A stretch of DNA of 37,484 nt from IMG/VR virus record IMGVR_UViG_3300018080_000071, positions 1 through 37,484 of that record; one strand, given 5' to 3'. The DNA comes from a virus. A program made the position numbers and the translations under genes. Shown here one piece after another: positions 29,153-36,748 of the stretch (the stretch's first letter is position 1; each line of letters opens with the position of its first letter). The notes beneath the pieces were generated by a model. The model saw nothing but the letters and a program-made list of their open reading frames with translations, ran no database searches and was not told the origin of the DNA.

Positions 29153-31360
29153 TCACTTGAGTGTTATTGACTTCTTCTGAGTTTCATTTGGTGCTATTTC
29201 ATCAATTGGAACCTTCTTTTTACTCGCTCTGAGATTGGCTCTCAAGGAAGTTTTACAATTATGGTGTAGTGGTGGATGAAATTCTAACGCCCTGCGGTCT
29301 GATACTTCAAAAGTTTTATTTGCTAGGTATTGACATATGGCTGAAACAGGACTCGGATTAACGAACGTGAAACTCTCTACAGCCTCTTTCATTTCATCAT
29401 CAAAGAATGTGTCTAATCTTGCCTTATTTACTATCTGTGAAGATATAGTCCCTGCTGCTAGAGTTGAGGTCTTTATTGATTTCTTAACAGCCTTATCTAA
29501 GTCATGTCTGATGACTTCTGCATCTTCTGTTATCCCTTCTGTGGTGGCAAAAGCCAACTTGGATTTTTTCTCGATATCTTTTGCTTGCGTGTCTCCAATT
29601 ATGCCTACGAACATAGCAACGAACTCTTCTGTTCTCTTTTTACCCTTAGATTGGGCAAATTTTACTTCGCTGAGCTTTAGTTCTTTTACAACTTGAGTCC
29701 TGACTTCGTTTGAAGCCTCCATGAACAGGCTCTTTAGTTCTTTTTTGTACTTTGTGATACCTTGTATGCTCAAATTATTTATTGATTTGATGCCCATTCC
29801 AGCCCTGTAGTTCTTGATAATCTTATCGTTGTATTTGTTAGCCATTTCTGTGAGTTGTTCTTGGGCTAAAGCCTCATATCTTTTTGCTAGAGAAACAATA
29901 GATGGCTTTGCTGCGGCTAGAGATATAGTAGAGGTGTTTTCGGCTCCGAATGGCTCTACCGAGTCGGATTTACCTCTGTCTGACTTCTTCAACACCTTCT
30001 CTTCTTCTTCTTTGTCTTTCACAGCCTTCTTTTGGTTCTCTTTTGAGTCTATATTTTCCTCTTTTACCTCTTCCTCCACATCCTCTTCTGGTAAGTCCTT
30101 TTCTTCTGGAGCTGGTTGTGGTGGTGCTTTAGGTGTTTTTACCTTCGGTTCTTCTTCTTCCACTTCTTCTGGTAGTTCATATGACTTTCTAACATGAGCC
30201 CTTAGACCATCATCTGGTTTTAAGAGTCCATCCCTAGCCAATATCGAGAGGATATCTGCCAGTTCTTTTCCAGCCTTGTCTTTGATGCCAGCATGTTTAA
30301 TTTTTGGGTAGAAATCACGTTCTCCATACTTGTAAGTGATCAGTTCGTTTATCCAACTCTGCGCTCCACGAGCTGCCACATTGGCAAGGTATATTAGGCT
30401 GTTCAAAAAGAAGTCTGATTGATCGTTAGATAGTGCATAAGAACCTGAGCCTTGAGAACCTAATAAGAGGAAGTTCGCAAGGAACCTTCTCATTATGAGA
30501 GAATCTTCATAGTCGATAGCTGTTTTCACTTTTGTAGCATCAAACGGAGTATCTATAAACTCAATGTCCCAAACCGCTGTGCCATCTGGTGATACAGGAA
30601 CCCCAATGTAGTTTTTCTCATGTGAGGATAATGCTGCTACCATATTGATGAAATTGTTATATTCGGCAGTCCCATGTAAGCCCTGTGGGAATTTAGCCTT
30701 TGGTGTCGCTATTGCGCTTTTTTCTATACCAATTGACATCAATTTTAGAAAAGTATTTTTTCTAAGCCAAGCACCATAGCAAGGTCTTAGCATTGAAACG
30801 CCCTCGAAGTTATCACCTTCTGCATTTATCGAAAAGTGAGTTAAGAACTTTGCTGGTATAGTAGTGAAGGATTCTAAGTCCCCTTGAGCCTGCTGTTCAA
30901 CATTGTCGAGTGAACCATCTTTGATGTTCCAAGATTCTATCGTTCTTGGTGATCTCCACCCAAGCTTTTTGAACCCAATATAGTCTCCCCATTTCTTGTG
31001 CTTGATAACAACCTTGTGTACTTTTTCAAAGAGGGAATATCCAAAAGGAATAAAAGTCAAGATTTCTCTAAGTTTATCTTCCCAACATTTATCTAGGTCT
31101 TCTTTTATGATGAATTCTGCGAAGTCTGCTATCTCCTTTTCTTGCTTCGATTCATCAACGGGTTCTACATACCAATTGGCACTTGCAATAGTGTTTATCA
31201 CAGCATCAAGAGCCTGTGATACTTGCCCATCTGACCGCCTCATCTTATCGTAGATGTCAGCCCCATATGAGCCATATAAGTCTTGCAAGTAATCCTCTTG
31301 AAATTGACCCGAAAAGATTTCAATACCACTTTTACCTATCTCTTTATTGTTTACTGGCAT
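29153..31360 (-). CDS. Portal protein (Mu gp29/DUF935-like) fused to gpF-like minor head domain
   Basis: 735 aa. Residues 1-395 match DUF935 portals: MRRSDGQVSQALDAVINTIA, the FGYSLFEKVHKVV segment, GWRSPRTIESWNI, RRFLANFLLLGSQGSGSYAL. Residues 400-470 are an acidic Glu/Lys/Pro linker. Residues 480-735 resemble the Mu gpF-like minor head protein, ending with NPSPVSAICQYLANKTF and FHPPLHHNCKTSLRANL (H695-T704). In Mu these are two proteins. GGAG precedes the ATG. Packages DNA and links head to neck. Confidence 0.83.
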   Translation of the reverse strand: MPVNNKEIGKSGIEIFSGQFQEDYLQDLYGSYGADIYDKMRRSDGQVSQALDAVINTIASANWYVEPVDESKQEKEIADFAEFIIKEDLDKCWEDKLREILTFIPFGYSLFEKVHKVVIKHKKWGDYIGFKKLGWRSPRTIESWNIKDGSLDNVEQQAQGDLESFTTIPAKFLTHFSINAEGDNFEGVSMLRPCYGAWLRKNTFLKLMSIGIEKSAIATPKAKFPQGLHGTAEYNNFINMVAALSSHEKNYIGVPVSPDGTAVWDIEFIDTPFDATKVKTAIDYEDSLIMRRFLANFLLLGSQGSGSYALSNDQSDFFLNSLIYLANVAARGAQSWINELITYKYGERDFYPKIKHAGIKDKAGKELADILSILARDGLLKPDDGLRAHVRKSYELPEEVEEEEPKVKTPKAPPQPAPEEKDLPEEDVEEEVKEENIDSKENQKKAVKDKEEEEKVLKKSDRGKSDSVEPFGAENTSTISLAAAKPSIVSLAKRYEALAQEQLTEMANKYNDKIIKNYRAGMGIKSINNLSIQGITKYKKELKSLFMEASNEVRTQVVKELKLSEVKFAQSKGKKRTEEFVAMFVGIIGDTQAKDIEKKSKLAFATTEGITEDAEVIRHDLDKAVKKSIKTSTLAAGTISSQIVNKARLDTFFDDEMKEAVESFTFVNPSPVSAICQYLANKTFEVSDRRALEFHPPLHHNCKTSLRANLRASKKKVPIDEIAPNETQKKSITLK

Positions 31361-31420
31361 GTTTTTCTCCTTGATTTTATATATTATGGCTTATTTATTT
31401 TTTGATTGCAATACCTTTGA

Positions 31421-32701
31421 CTACCAACTATTCGAGTTCAAGCTTGATGACATAGGTTTTAGATCGCTCATAGCATCATCCTCCCTGAATGTGGCTATCT
31501 TGCCATGCCTGTAAAAAGCAAGTATTATGGCATCTGCCAAGTCGGGAGACTTATTTCCTCTTTTTTTGTATTCATCCTTTGACTCAACGCACCTTCGACC
31601 CCTTCTGTCCAACCTCCATTTTCTACTTGTAAGCTCATGGAATAGCTCTTGGTCTTTTGGTATGCTTATTTCTTTTACCATTTCTGAAAATTCGAACCAT
31701 GCCTCACTAATGAGCATATCGTATTTATTCTTATTCTTTGGTGCGCCACCAAATACGATATCGTATGTCTTGCTGTAACCATCCTGCCTTAAAATATCGC
31801 AGACACCACCCCCGACACCTGTTGAGTCTACCTTGATGATATCGTCTTTAGAGCAAAATTGTTTCACCTTGTTTGCCACTTCTGGAACCGATAATTTTTT
31901 ATAAATCTTGTAGTCTATTACTGCCAGCCCTTTTCTTTTGAAGAGGACAGTTCTGTCCTGACCGAACCTAGCGACATCGACACCCACCTCTGTCTTACCG
32001 AAGGTATCTTTGGGTCTTTCTGTTGCCTTCTTTAAAGCCTCTCTTGAGATAATAGAGTCTTCTGATTGGTATAAAGGCTCACCTTCCCATACATGGAGGT
32101 ATTTGTCGTAGTCATTTTCCTTCATGAACTTCATTTCATCCAAAAGGATATCTGATATGAATGGATTATCACGATATGTAGAGTTGTAGTGCCAAACATC
32201 ATCCCTTGGTGTATTGACGAATGTTTCATATACTGGATCGAGCTCTAAAAATCTATTGAACGAAAACCATATTTCTGAGTTCTGCTTTCTTATCGTTGGG
32301 ATAAGAAGGTCTATGGAAGCCTGTTTTATGGCATGGGCTTCTTCACACCATGCGATATCAATACCCTCAGTAGACTTTATCTCCTGAAAATTCATGTGTA
32401 AGCCCCTATAGATGAATTCTGTCCCTGTATTGACGTTCGTTATTGTTTTATTTGTGTATTTGTAACCTGGAAATTTATGTTTTTCTATAAGGTCTGTTAG
32501 TAGTTTATGAACAGAATCGGCAATTGAATTCTGAATTTCTCTAGTACAAAGAATCCTAAGTTTTTCTTTACACCCTTTGAGCAGTAGAGCCTGTGCGATA
32601 TTGTAACTCTTACCCGAGCCCCTTCCTCCCGACAGGACTTTATACCTTTTGGGCTTGAACAATGGAGCAAAGCTCTTTGGCATTGTTATATTGTAATCCA
32701 T
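31421..32701 (-). CDS. terL: Terminase large subunit (PBSX/Terminase_3-like)
   Basis: 426 aa. Walker A SGGRGSGKS (24-32), Walker B IDIAWCEEAH (114-123), coupling motif in WHYNSTYRDNPFISD, and the RNase-H-type nuclease domain with GVDVARFGQDRTV (about 240), VDSTGVGGGVCD (about 290) and KSPDLADAIILAFYRHG (C-terminal Asp). ATP-driven DNA packaging and cutting of concatemers. It follows terS with a 4-base gap and precedes the portal. Family suggests headful or cos, not decidable here. Confidence 0.93.
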   Translation of the reverse strand: MDYNITMPKSFAPLFKPKRYKVLSGGRGSGKSYNIAQALLLKGCKEKLRILCTREIQNSIADSVHKLLTDLIEKHKFPGYKYTNKTITNVNTGTEFIYRGLHMNFQEIKSTEGIDIAWCEEAHAIKQASIDLLIPTIRKQNSEIWFSFNRFLELDPVYETFVNTPRDDVWHYNSTYRDNPFISDILLDEMKFMKENDYDKYLHVWEGEPLYQSEDSIISREALKKATERPKDTFGKTEVGVDVARFGQDRTVLFKRKGLAVIDYKIYKKLSVPEVANKVKQFCSKDDIIKVDSTGVGGGVCDILRQDGYSKTYDIVFGGAPKNKNKYDMLISEAWFEFSEMVKEISIPKDQELFHELTSRKWRLDRRGRRCVESKDEYKKRGNKSPDLADAIILAFYRHGKIATFREDDAMSDLKPMSSSLNSNSW

Positions 32702-32705
32702 TGTC

Positions 32706-33104
32706 TCACACGAAGTTTACATTGAGATTTACAGTATGGTCTACAGTCTCTTTAACTTCAACGTCTGATTTATCCCTCCAGCCAAACTTGTTTTTCATTG
32801 CAAAAATGATCAATGTAGAGTTGGGGGTTAGTTTCTTCTCAAACTTGGAACCATCAGGTCTCTTTTCAATAACAGTATTATGACCCATAGCAGCCCTAAC
32901 GTATAGAGTCTCCCAAAAGAGCAATTCTCTCTGCTTACCCTCCTTTTTGGCTTCGGAAAAAGCTTTATGTCTTTTTTCCCATGCGTATAAGGTATCTAAA
33001 TTTACCTTGATTTTTCCTGCAAAAGCCTTGTAGGACAGTCCTTTACCAAGATGCTCTATGAGTTCAGCACAATACTTCTTGTTGTACTTACTCGGTCTAC
33101 CCAT
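32706..33104 (-). CDS. terS: Terminase small subunit
   Basis: 132 aa. MGRPSKYNKKYCAELIEHLG is the common TerS start; helix-turn-helix in SYKAFAGKIKVNLDTLYAWE (about 24-43), then a helical oligomer part (KEGKQRELLFWETLYVRAAM) and a C-terminal segment (TLIIFAMKNKFGWRDK). It recognises the packaging site and stimulates TerL. No own ribosome binding site is evident; it likely depends on coupling with the ribbon-helix-helix gene before it. Confidence 0.88.
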   Translation of the reverse strand: MGRPSKYNKKYCAELIEHLGKGLSYKAFAGKIKVNLDTLYAWEKRHKAFSEAKKEGKQRELLFWETLYVRAAMGHNTVIEKRPDGSKFEKKLTPNSTLIIFAMKNKFGWRDKSDVEVKETVDHTVNLNVNFV

Positions 33105-33115
33105 GCTGAAAACGA

Positions 33116-33280
33116 CTAATTACTGTTTTTTTTTGTTATTTTATGAGCCATTTGACGTACAACATCCGACATTGAAGTCGAATTGCTGGCACACCAAACT
33201 TTCAGATTCTTATGTAGTGTTTCTGGTAAGTAAACTGTTGATCTAACCATCTTAACATCATTATTCTTATTTTCTGGCAT
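33116..33280 (-). CDS. Ribbon-helix-helix protein before the terminase
   Basis: 54 aa. VRSTVYLPETLHKNLKVWCA (strand and helix 1) and STSMSDVVRQMAHKIT (turn and helix 2): a textbook ribbon-helix-helix with an N-terminal extension. AGGAGG 4 bases upstream of the ATG. It is the first gene behind a candidate late promoter at 33297-33325, so it may control its own operon of packaging and head genes. Confidence 0.8.
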   Translation of the reverse strand: MPENKNNDVKMVRSTVYLPETLHKNLKVWCASNSTSMSDVVRQMAHKITKKNSN

Positions 33281-33296
33281 ATGCCCTCCTAATATA

Positions 33297-33325
33297 TAAA
33301 TACCTTATAACATACTTAGTGTCAA
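33297..33325 (-). promoter_or_regulatory. Candidate late promoter for the packaging/head operon
   Basis: TTGACA (33325-33320), 17-base spacer, TATTTA (33302-33297; 3 of 6). Perfect -35 with a weak -10 is a pattern of activator- or repressor-controlled promoters. Positioned 17 bases before the ribbon-helix-helix gene. Confidence 0.55.
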
Positions 33326-33328
33326 GGC

Positions 33329-33535
33329 TTAAAGTTCGAAGTCTTTGTATTTTTTCTTCCAATTCTCGTTTGCGATTCTTCTTTTTTCACTTATTTTACC
33401 ATGGGCTTCACGATATTCCTTTGACTTACAACTTTTACAAATTGATCTTCTGTATCCATCTTTTTTTATAAAATAGAATTCTTCCTCATGCTTCACGATA
33501 TGACACCTTAGACACTTTATCCTATTTTTCTCCAT
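33329..33535 (-). CDS. Small zinc-finger protein
   Basis: 68 aa. CLRCHIVKHEEEFYF followed by CKSCKSKEYREAHG: two CxxC pairs 20 residues apart with a basic C-terminal helix, like small phage zinc fingers annotated in HNH-type families. GAGGTG precedes the ATG. It overlaps the preceding 53-aa gene. DNA binding is likely, cleavage not evident. Confidence 0.7.
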   Translation of the reverse strand: MEKNRIKCLRCHIVKHEEEFYFIKKDGYRRSICKSCKSKEYREAHGKISEKRRIANENWKKKYKDFEL

Positions 33536-33683
33536 GTTTCACCTCATATTTTTCCTCAACTTCTGACAATATCTTATTCTTTAAAGCGATACAGCAAGCA
33601 AAGCCATTGGTATATGAATCTATGATTTCTATAACCTCATCAAGTATAGCTTTCTGCGCTTCAACAAGATCCTCTCTACTCAT
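33522..33683 (-). CDS. Small helical protein (53 aa)
   Basis: MSREDLVEAQKAILDEVIEI... with one Cys pair in FACCIAL and a charged end. GAGGG upstream; it overlaps the DUF1508-like gene by 8 bases and the next start by about 14. No family recognised; the tight overlaps support it being real. Confidence 0.6.
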   Translation of the reverse strand: MSREDLVEAQKAILDEVIEIIDSYTNGFACCIALKNKILSEVEEKYEVKHGEK

Positions 33684-33888
33684 AACTACCCTCATCATAT
33701 CTGTTGAACTCTGCTACCTCCCATCGTAGAAGCTCTAACCCTTCAATAGCTCCACGCCTACTGGCATAGCCTTGACCAGAATCACCAAGAATACGCCCGT
33801 TTCGAGCCTTAACTCTCCATCTCCATTTGCCTCTCTTATCCTTGTAAAACTGTATTTTACCATCTCTCTTGATCACTTTTTTATACAT
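33676..33888 (-). CDS. DUF1508 (YegP-like) domain protein
   Basis: 70 aa. IQFYKDKRGKWRWRVKARNG, then RILGDSGQGYASRRGAIEGL match the DUF1508 repeat (F-Y-x-D-x-x-G-x-W-R-W-R-x-x-A-x-N-G). Family function is poorly known. One repeat only, where bacterial YegP often has two. Start follows directly on the previous stop (TAGATG). Confidence 0.78.
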   Translation of the reverse strand: MYKKVIKRDGKIQFYKDKRGKWRWRVKARNGRILGDSGQGYASRRGAIEGLELLRWEVAEFNRYDEGSYE

Positions 33889-34062
33889 CTATTCATCCTC
33901 TACTTTTTTGCCATCCTGAGTCTCACCTAAAGGAAAACTCGTCTGCTGATTATCACTTGGTTTTTTCAAGGTGGATTCATCTAACTTGAACATCCTACAT
34001 TTGCCACCATCAAAAGAAATACATCCATCAATATGTTTTTGACAATTCCGACACATATACAT
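33889..34062 (-). CDS. Small Cys4 protein (57 aa)
   Basis: MYMCRNCQKHIDGCISFDGG, then KCRMF...: Cys at 4, 7, 14 and 22 as a likely zinc knuckle, followed by a polar, probably disordered tail (TSFPLGETQDGKKVEDE). AGGAG lies 9 bases upstream of ATG 34062. Function unknown. Confidence 0.6.
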   Translation of the reverse strand: MYMCRNCQKHIDGCISFDGGKCRMFKLDESTLKKPSDNQQTSFPLGETQDGKKVEDE

Positions 34063-34083
34063 ATACTTTTTCTCCTTTAAAAA

Positions 34084-34155
34084 TTATGATAAGAAAATCA
34101 AACAAAGACAAAAAATCACTAAAAAAACCACCAAAGGTGATATGTCTACATACAT
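34084..34155 (-). CDS. Possible membrane micropeptide (23 aa)
   Basis: MYVDISPLVVFLVIFCLCLI plus three residues: one transmembrane span. AAAGGAGGGTTT directly before the ATG is as strong as any site in the genome, which is the main reason to list it. Confidence 0.5.
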   Translation of the reverse strand: MYVDISPLVVFLVIFCLCLIFLS

Positions 34156-34168
34156 AAACCCTCCTTTT

Positions 34169-34264
34169 TTAAAAATATCCTAGAATATGACAAACAACGT
34201 CTACAATTGTATATAGGATACAAATTATCGCTATGGTTCCTGTTATTTGGTACTTTTGGTGCAT
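34169..34264 (-). CDS. Possible membrane micropeptide (31 aa)
   Basis: MHQKYQITGTIAIICILYTI...ILGYF, one hydrophobic span. It starts 2 bases after the stop of the preceding gene with no clear site, so coupling would be needed. Together with the next 23-aa frame it fills 200 otherwise empty bases. Confidence 0.4.
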   Translation of the reverse strand: MHQKYQITGTIAIICILYTIVDVVCHILGYF

Positions 34265-34266
34265 AC

Positions 34267-34494
34267 TTAACATAAACCACTCACATGAATGTTCTCTTTA
34301 GGTATGCTCTTCGACCCTAAAATAACATAAACATTTGGGTACTCATCACCCTTATACCACTCTATAGATGCAGATACAGCGATTTTACTGTCTCCAACAC
34401 TACCCCATAATAGCTTTGCTGATTGCCTTTCATTGCCCATATGACCAGAGCCTTTTCCTCGATCAGTATAGTGTTCAATGTATAACCTTGACAT
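34267..34494 (-). CDS. Small hypothetical protein
   Basis: 75 aa. MSRLYIEHYTDRGKGSGHMG, then a beta-type KIAVSASIEWYKGDEYPNVY. AAGGAGG 4 bases upstream of the ATG. It lies directly after the HNH gene. Unknown function. Confidence 0.65.
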   Translation of the reverse strand: MSRLYIEHYTDRGKGSGHMGNERQSAKLLWGSVGDSKIAVSASIEWYKGDEYPNVYVILGSKSIPKENIHVSGLC

Positions 34495-34503
34495 AAACCC
34501 TCC

Positions 34504-34803
34504 TTATTTTTTCATATTGACCCATTGACTCGCAGCTGTATAGCTTCTTGGTTCTATTCCAAGAGCTTTACAGAAATCTATTTCACTCCAAATTGTAAGC
34601 CTTGTATCACTATGTCCTACATGGCAATGCCAGCATGTCGTTTGGATATTCTTATAATGATTAATCCAATCTATACCATCAGTTTTATTGCCTTTACCAT
34701 AGTATTTCTTATTGACTTTGGTTTGCGGGAATTTATGATGCCTTTGTATAAAGCGTTGACTCACCAACTCCCTACCACATGTTGGACATTTATATTCTAT
34801 CAT
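34504..34803 (-). CDS. HNH endonuclease
   Basis: 99 aa. CPTCGRELVSQRFIQRHHKF (zinc pair 1 and the HH of the active site), then NIQTTCWHCHVGHSD (Asn, zinc pair 2 and final His). Spacing suits the HNH treble clef. In many phages such an enzyme near the terminase helps packaging or concatemer cutting. It stands about 1.5 kb before terS here. AAGGAGG before the ATG. Confidence 0.8.
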   Translation of the reverse strand: MIEYKCPTCGRELVSQRFIQRHHKFPQTKVNKKYYGKGNKTDGIDWINHYKNIQTTCWHCHVGHSDTRLTIWSEIDFCKALGIEPRSYTAASQWVNMKK

Positions 34804-34823
34804 GAACCCTCCTTACAACTTGG

Positions 34824-34852
34824 AAGGTAGCGTATTTATGTTGCTATGTCAA
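34824..34852 (-). promoter_or_regulatory. Possible promoter before the HNH gene
   Basis: TTGACA (34852-34847), 17-base spacer, TACCTT (34829-34824; 3 of 6). The AGCTTGACA context and CAACAT spacer recall the repeated early promoters. Confidence 0.45.
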
Positions 34853-34853
34853 G

Positions 34854-35012
34854 CTATTTTTCTTTTATTACACGATAATCTTTTGGGTGGATCCATACTC
34901 CACCAATGATTTCAGACATTACGAAGACCCCTCTAGGGTCAGCCCTAAGAACCTCATAGTATATGCCATTTTCAAGATGTGGAGTGTCAACTCCTATATA
35001 TTGGACGATCAA
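34854..35012 (-). CDS. Small protein with TTG start (52 aa)
   Basis: Frame IVQYIGVDTPHLENGIYYEV... DYRVIKEK, TTG 35012 overlapping the previous stop (TTGA) with AAGGAG 6 bases upstream. Beta-rich, like short SH3-type barrels (GVDTP..NGIYYEVLRADPRG..). Fills the gap between two genes, which supports it. Confidence 0.6.
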   Translation of the reverse strand: MIVQYIGVDTPHLENGIYYEVLRADPRGVFVMSEIIGGVWIHPKDYRVIKEK

Positions 35013-35464
35013 GAAAAGCTCCTTAAATCCTTTATCTTGGCAACGTAAGCCTGTTTTTGAAAAGTGAACTTGCCGTTTTTCTCACCCTCTTTGAATTTTT
35101 TAGACTTTTTTACATATTCAAGGCATGGTAAGTATCCTAGAATCCATGCTTTCTTAAAGCTCTTATGTATTAGTACAAAAGCAAAGTAGTCAATGTCCTG
35201 TTGTATCTCATGTACCGAAACATCAAACTCCTGCTGTGGGTAAACATTTATTTTTTTTGTGGACACTAGAACCCTTATGCCCTTCCAATCGACATTATGT
35301 TGGCATCTATTAGTTAACTCAGAGCCTACCATAGCTTTAGAAGCGATATCTTTGCCCAAATTATCAATGAGCCTACCAACTAGACCACTAGAAACATTTT
35401 TACTCCTTAATGTTTTTTCGATATTATGAGCTAAAGTGTCTCTAGTAATATTAACCTCGATCAT
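35009..35464 (-). CDS. Hypothetical protein, possible restriction-endonuclease-like fold
   Basis: 151 aa. After a helical N-terminus, VDWKGIRVLVSTKKINVYPQ, then DYFAFVLIHKSFKKAWILGY and FTFQKQAYVAKIKDLRSF resemble phage proteins that I associate with a PD-(D/E)xK-like core. The expected acidic catalytic residues are not clearly present, so nuclease activity is doubtful. GGGGGAG precedes the ATG. Part of the replication operon. Confidence 0.6.
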   Translation of the reverse strand: MIEVNITRDTLAHNIEKTLRSKNVSSGLVGRLIDNLGKDIASKAMVGSELTNRCQHNVDWKGIRVLVSTKKINVYPQQEFDVSVHEIQQDIDYFAFVLIHKSFKKAWILGYLPCLEYVKKSKKFKEGEKNGKFTFQKQAYVAKIKDLRSFS

Positions 35465-35475
35465 ATCTCCCCCAA

Positions 35476-35826
35476 TTAAATATTAGAATACTTAGTTAAA
35501 AAGTTTGAAAAATCTGCACCATATGATTTTTCTATGCTCAATAAGACATTCCGACAAAAGAATTTTAGCATTCTCCTATTTTCTACTGTTGGAGCTAAAA
35601 CCCTTGACTCATTACTAAAAACCTTATCCACATGTTTGATTATGATATCCATATTGATTGTCTCGGAGACCATACCATTTATTTCGCTCTCCATATGATC
35701 TGTGAGCTTTTCAGATAAATGCTGATAAGTATAAAATGGTATGCCATACCCATTGACACCCTTGTAATCTCTTAAAAATCTTTCTATGTTTTTCTTTAAC
35801 TTGGTTCTATCTTTCACTAACGACAA
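35476..35826 (-). CDS. Hypothetical helical protein
   Basis: 116 aa with TTG 35826, or 113 aa from GTG 35817, which has GGAAGG 10 bases upstream. Helical throughout (KLKKNIERFLRDYKGVNGYG ... NRRMLKFFCRNVLLSIEKSY). It overlaps the preceding gene by about 20 bases. No family recognised; in a replication operon a DNA-handling role is possible. Confidence 0.55.
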   Translation of the reverse strand: MSLVKDRTKLKKNIERFLRDYKGVNGYGIPFYTYQHLSEKLTDHMESEINGMVSETINMDIIIKHVDKVFSNESRVLAPTVENRRMLKFFCRNVLLSIEKSYGADFSNFLTKYSNI

Positions 35827-35995
35827 CCCTTCCTGCTTTACACCAACTTGGTTTACCCATATATATATTTCTCACCCCTGCGATTCTTACCGCCCTATTG
35901 GCTATTGTAACCTTGTATAGATAACAATAGTCTAAAAAAGTAGTATTTGAAAAAAAGCGACAATCCTTGCATTTTTTAGGAGGTATATATTCCAT
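35807..35995 (-). CDS. Small Cys-rich protein
   Basis: 62 aa. CKDCRFFSNTTFLDYCYLYK ... PSWCKAG: four Cys (CxxC, C, C) of the sort seen in small phage zinc proteins beginning K-x-C-x-D-C-x-F/Y-F. The ribosome binding site is weak. Function unknown. Confidence 0.6.
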   Translation of the reverse strand: MEYIPPKKCKDCRFFSNTTFLDYCYLYKVTIANRAVRIAGVRNIYMGKPSWCKAGRVVVSER

Positions 35996-36004
35996 TGGTA
36001 TATT

Positions 36005-36208
36005 CTAAAGCTCTGATATAAATTTGTCAAATTTGTCTTTTATCTCCAAATAAACTACCGGCTCTATGATATCCAAATCACATGTTGCGTCTCTCTTCAT
36101 TGAGCACTTATTGTCAAGCACTATTCTTAGAATATCCCATTTGAGTTTTTCTAAGCAATCACCACAGACTTTTGCTCTACTAGTCATGTAAGCCATTTCA
36201 CTCGTCAT
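36005..36208 (-). CDS. Small hypothetical protein
   Basis: 67 aa from ATG 36208 (GGGGGTG upstream). AKVCGDCLEKLKWDILRIVL with a CxxC pair, then further single Cys residues. It overlaps the 46-aa zinc ribbon gene by 11 bases. Unknown function. Confidence 0.6.
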   Translation of the reverse strand: MTSEMAYMTSRAKVCGDCLEKLKWDILRIVLDNKCSMKRDATCDLDIIEPVVYLEIKDKFDKFISEL

Positions 36209-36338
36209 CTTCACCCCCAAAGTATTCATCACTCGCTAGGTTCTGACTATAGCATTTTCTACAGACCATTCGCTTCAACTTTTGATCATAGATCATATAA
36301 CCAGAATACCCACAGCTACAACATGTCATATTTGCCAT
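36198..36338 (-). CDS. Tiny zinc-ribbon protein (46 aa)
   Basis: MANMTCCSCGYSGYMIYDQK, then VCRKCYSQN and an acidic end. CCSCG plus CRKC form a zinc ribbon. GGAGG 8 bases upstream of the ATG; overlaps both neighbours by 11-13 bases. Function unknown. Confidence 0.65.
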   Translation of the reverse strand: MANMTCCSCGYSGYMIYDQKLKRMVCRKCYSQNLASDEYFGGEDDE

Positions 36339-36514
36339 TTTACATGCCTCCAAGTTTTTCCATAAAGTATAGCTTGAATAGAACCTGTTGAAACATTAAA
36401 GATTCTAGCTATAGCCTTTTGCATAATTCTGTCTTTGAACCACATTGATCTAATTCTGTTGATGTCTTTTTCTATCAACTTAGACTTTGGGTGCTTTGAC
36501 CCTCTTTTCCTCAT
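36326..36514 (-). CDS. Small helix-turn-helix protein
   Basis: 62 aa. Basic N-terminus (MRKRGSKHPKSKLIEKDINR), then KAIARIFNVSTGSIQAILYG and KTWRHV: a helix-turn-helix of the type found in homing-endonuclease or phage regulatory proteins (I-A-x-x-F-x-V-S...I-x-x-I-x-x-G-x-x-W). AAAGGAG precedes the ATG. Could bind the replication or early region; may be a remnant of a mobile HNH protein because no nuclease part follows. Confidence 0.72.
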   Translation of the reverse strand: MRKRGSKHPKSKLIEKDINRIRSMWFKDRIMQKAIARIFNVSTGSIQAILYGKTWRHVKWQI

Positions 36515-36528
36515 AATGACACTCCTTT

Positions 36529-36735
36529 CTAAAAAATTTCACGATAAAACCCATTGAATAAAGTCTTCTCTCTTTCAAGAACGTGAATTTCTAAGGCATT
36601 GCACCCCTTCGATGGATCCACCTTTTTTTTGAAAAGTAGGCAAATAGAACCTTCGCATCCTTCAACAAGGAAGCGGCAATTGCCATTTTCGCTTAAACAT
36701 TTTCCACTTATTTTTATTTTTTGAAAACACTTCAT
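36529..36735 (-). CDS. Small Cys-rich protein
   Basis: 68 aa from ATG 36735; a TTG start at 36771 inside the helicase-loader gene gives 80 aa. Neither start has a good site. Cys residues in MKCFQ, GKCLS, GNCRF, GCEGSIC and GCNA (six in 50 residues) suggest zinc or disulfides. No family recognised. Confidence 0.55.
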   Translation of the reverse strand: MKCFQKIKISGKCLSENGNCRFLVEGCEGSICLLFKKKVDPSKGCNALEIHVLEREKTLFNGFYREIF

Positions 36736-36748
36736 GTCGGTTAGTCTA

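Noticed and set aside
29814-30197. Plus-strand frame opposite the portal gene
   Set aside because: Ser/Phe-rich shadow of the acidic linker, with no ribosome binding site.
921-33280. Toxin-antitoxin pairs based on the ribbon-helix-helix proteins
   Set aside because: None of the three has a neighbouring toxin-like gene.
33116-34803. cos site near the HNH and terminase genes
   Set aside because: I see no convincing pair of TerS-type repeats or a defined cut site; it needs end mapping of virion DNA.
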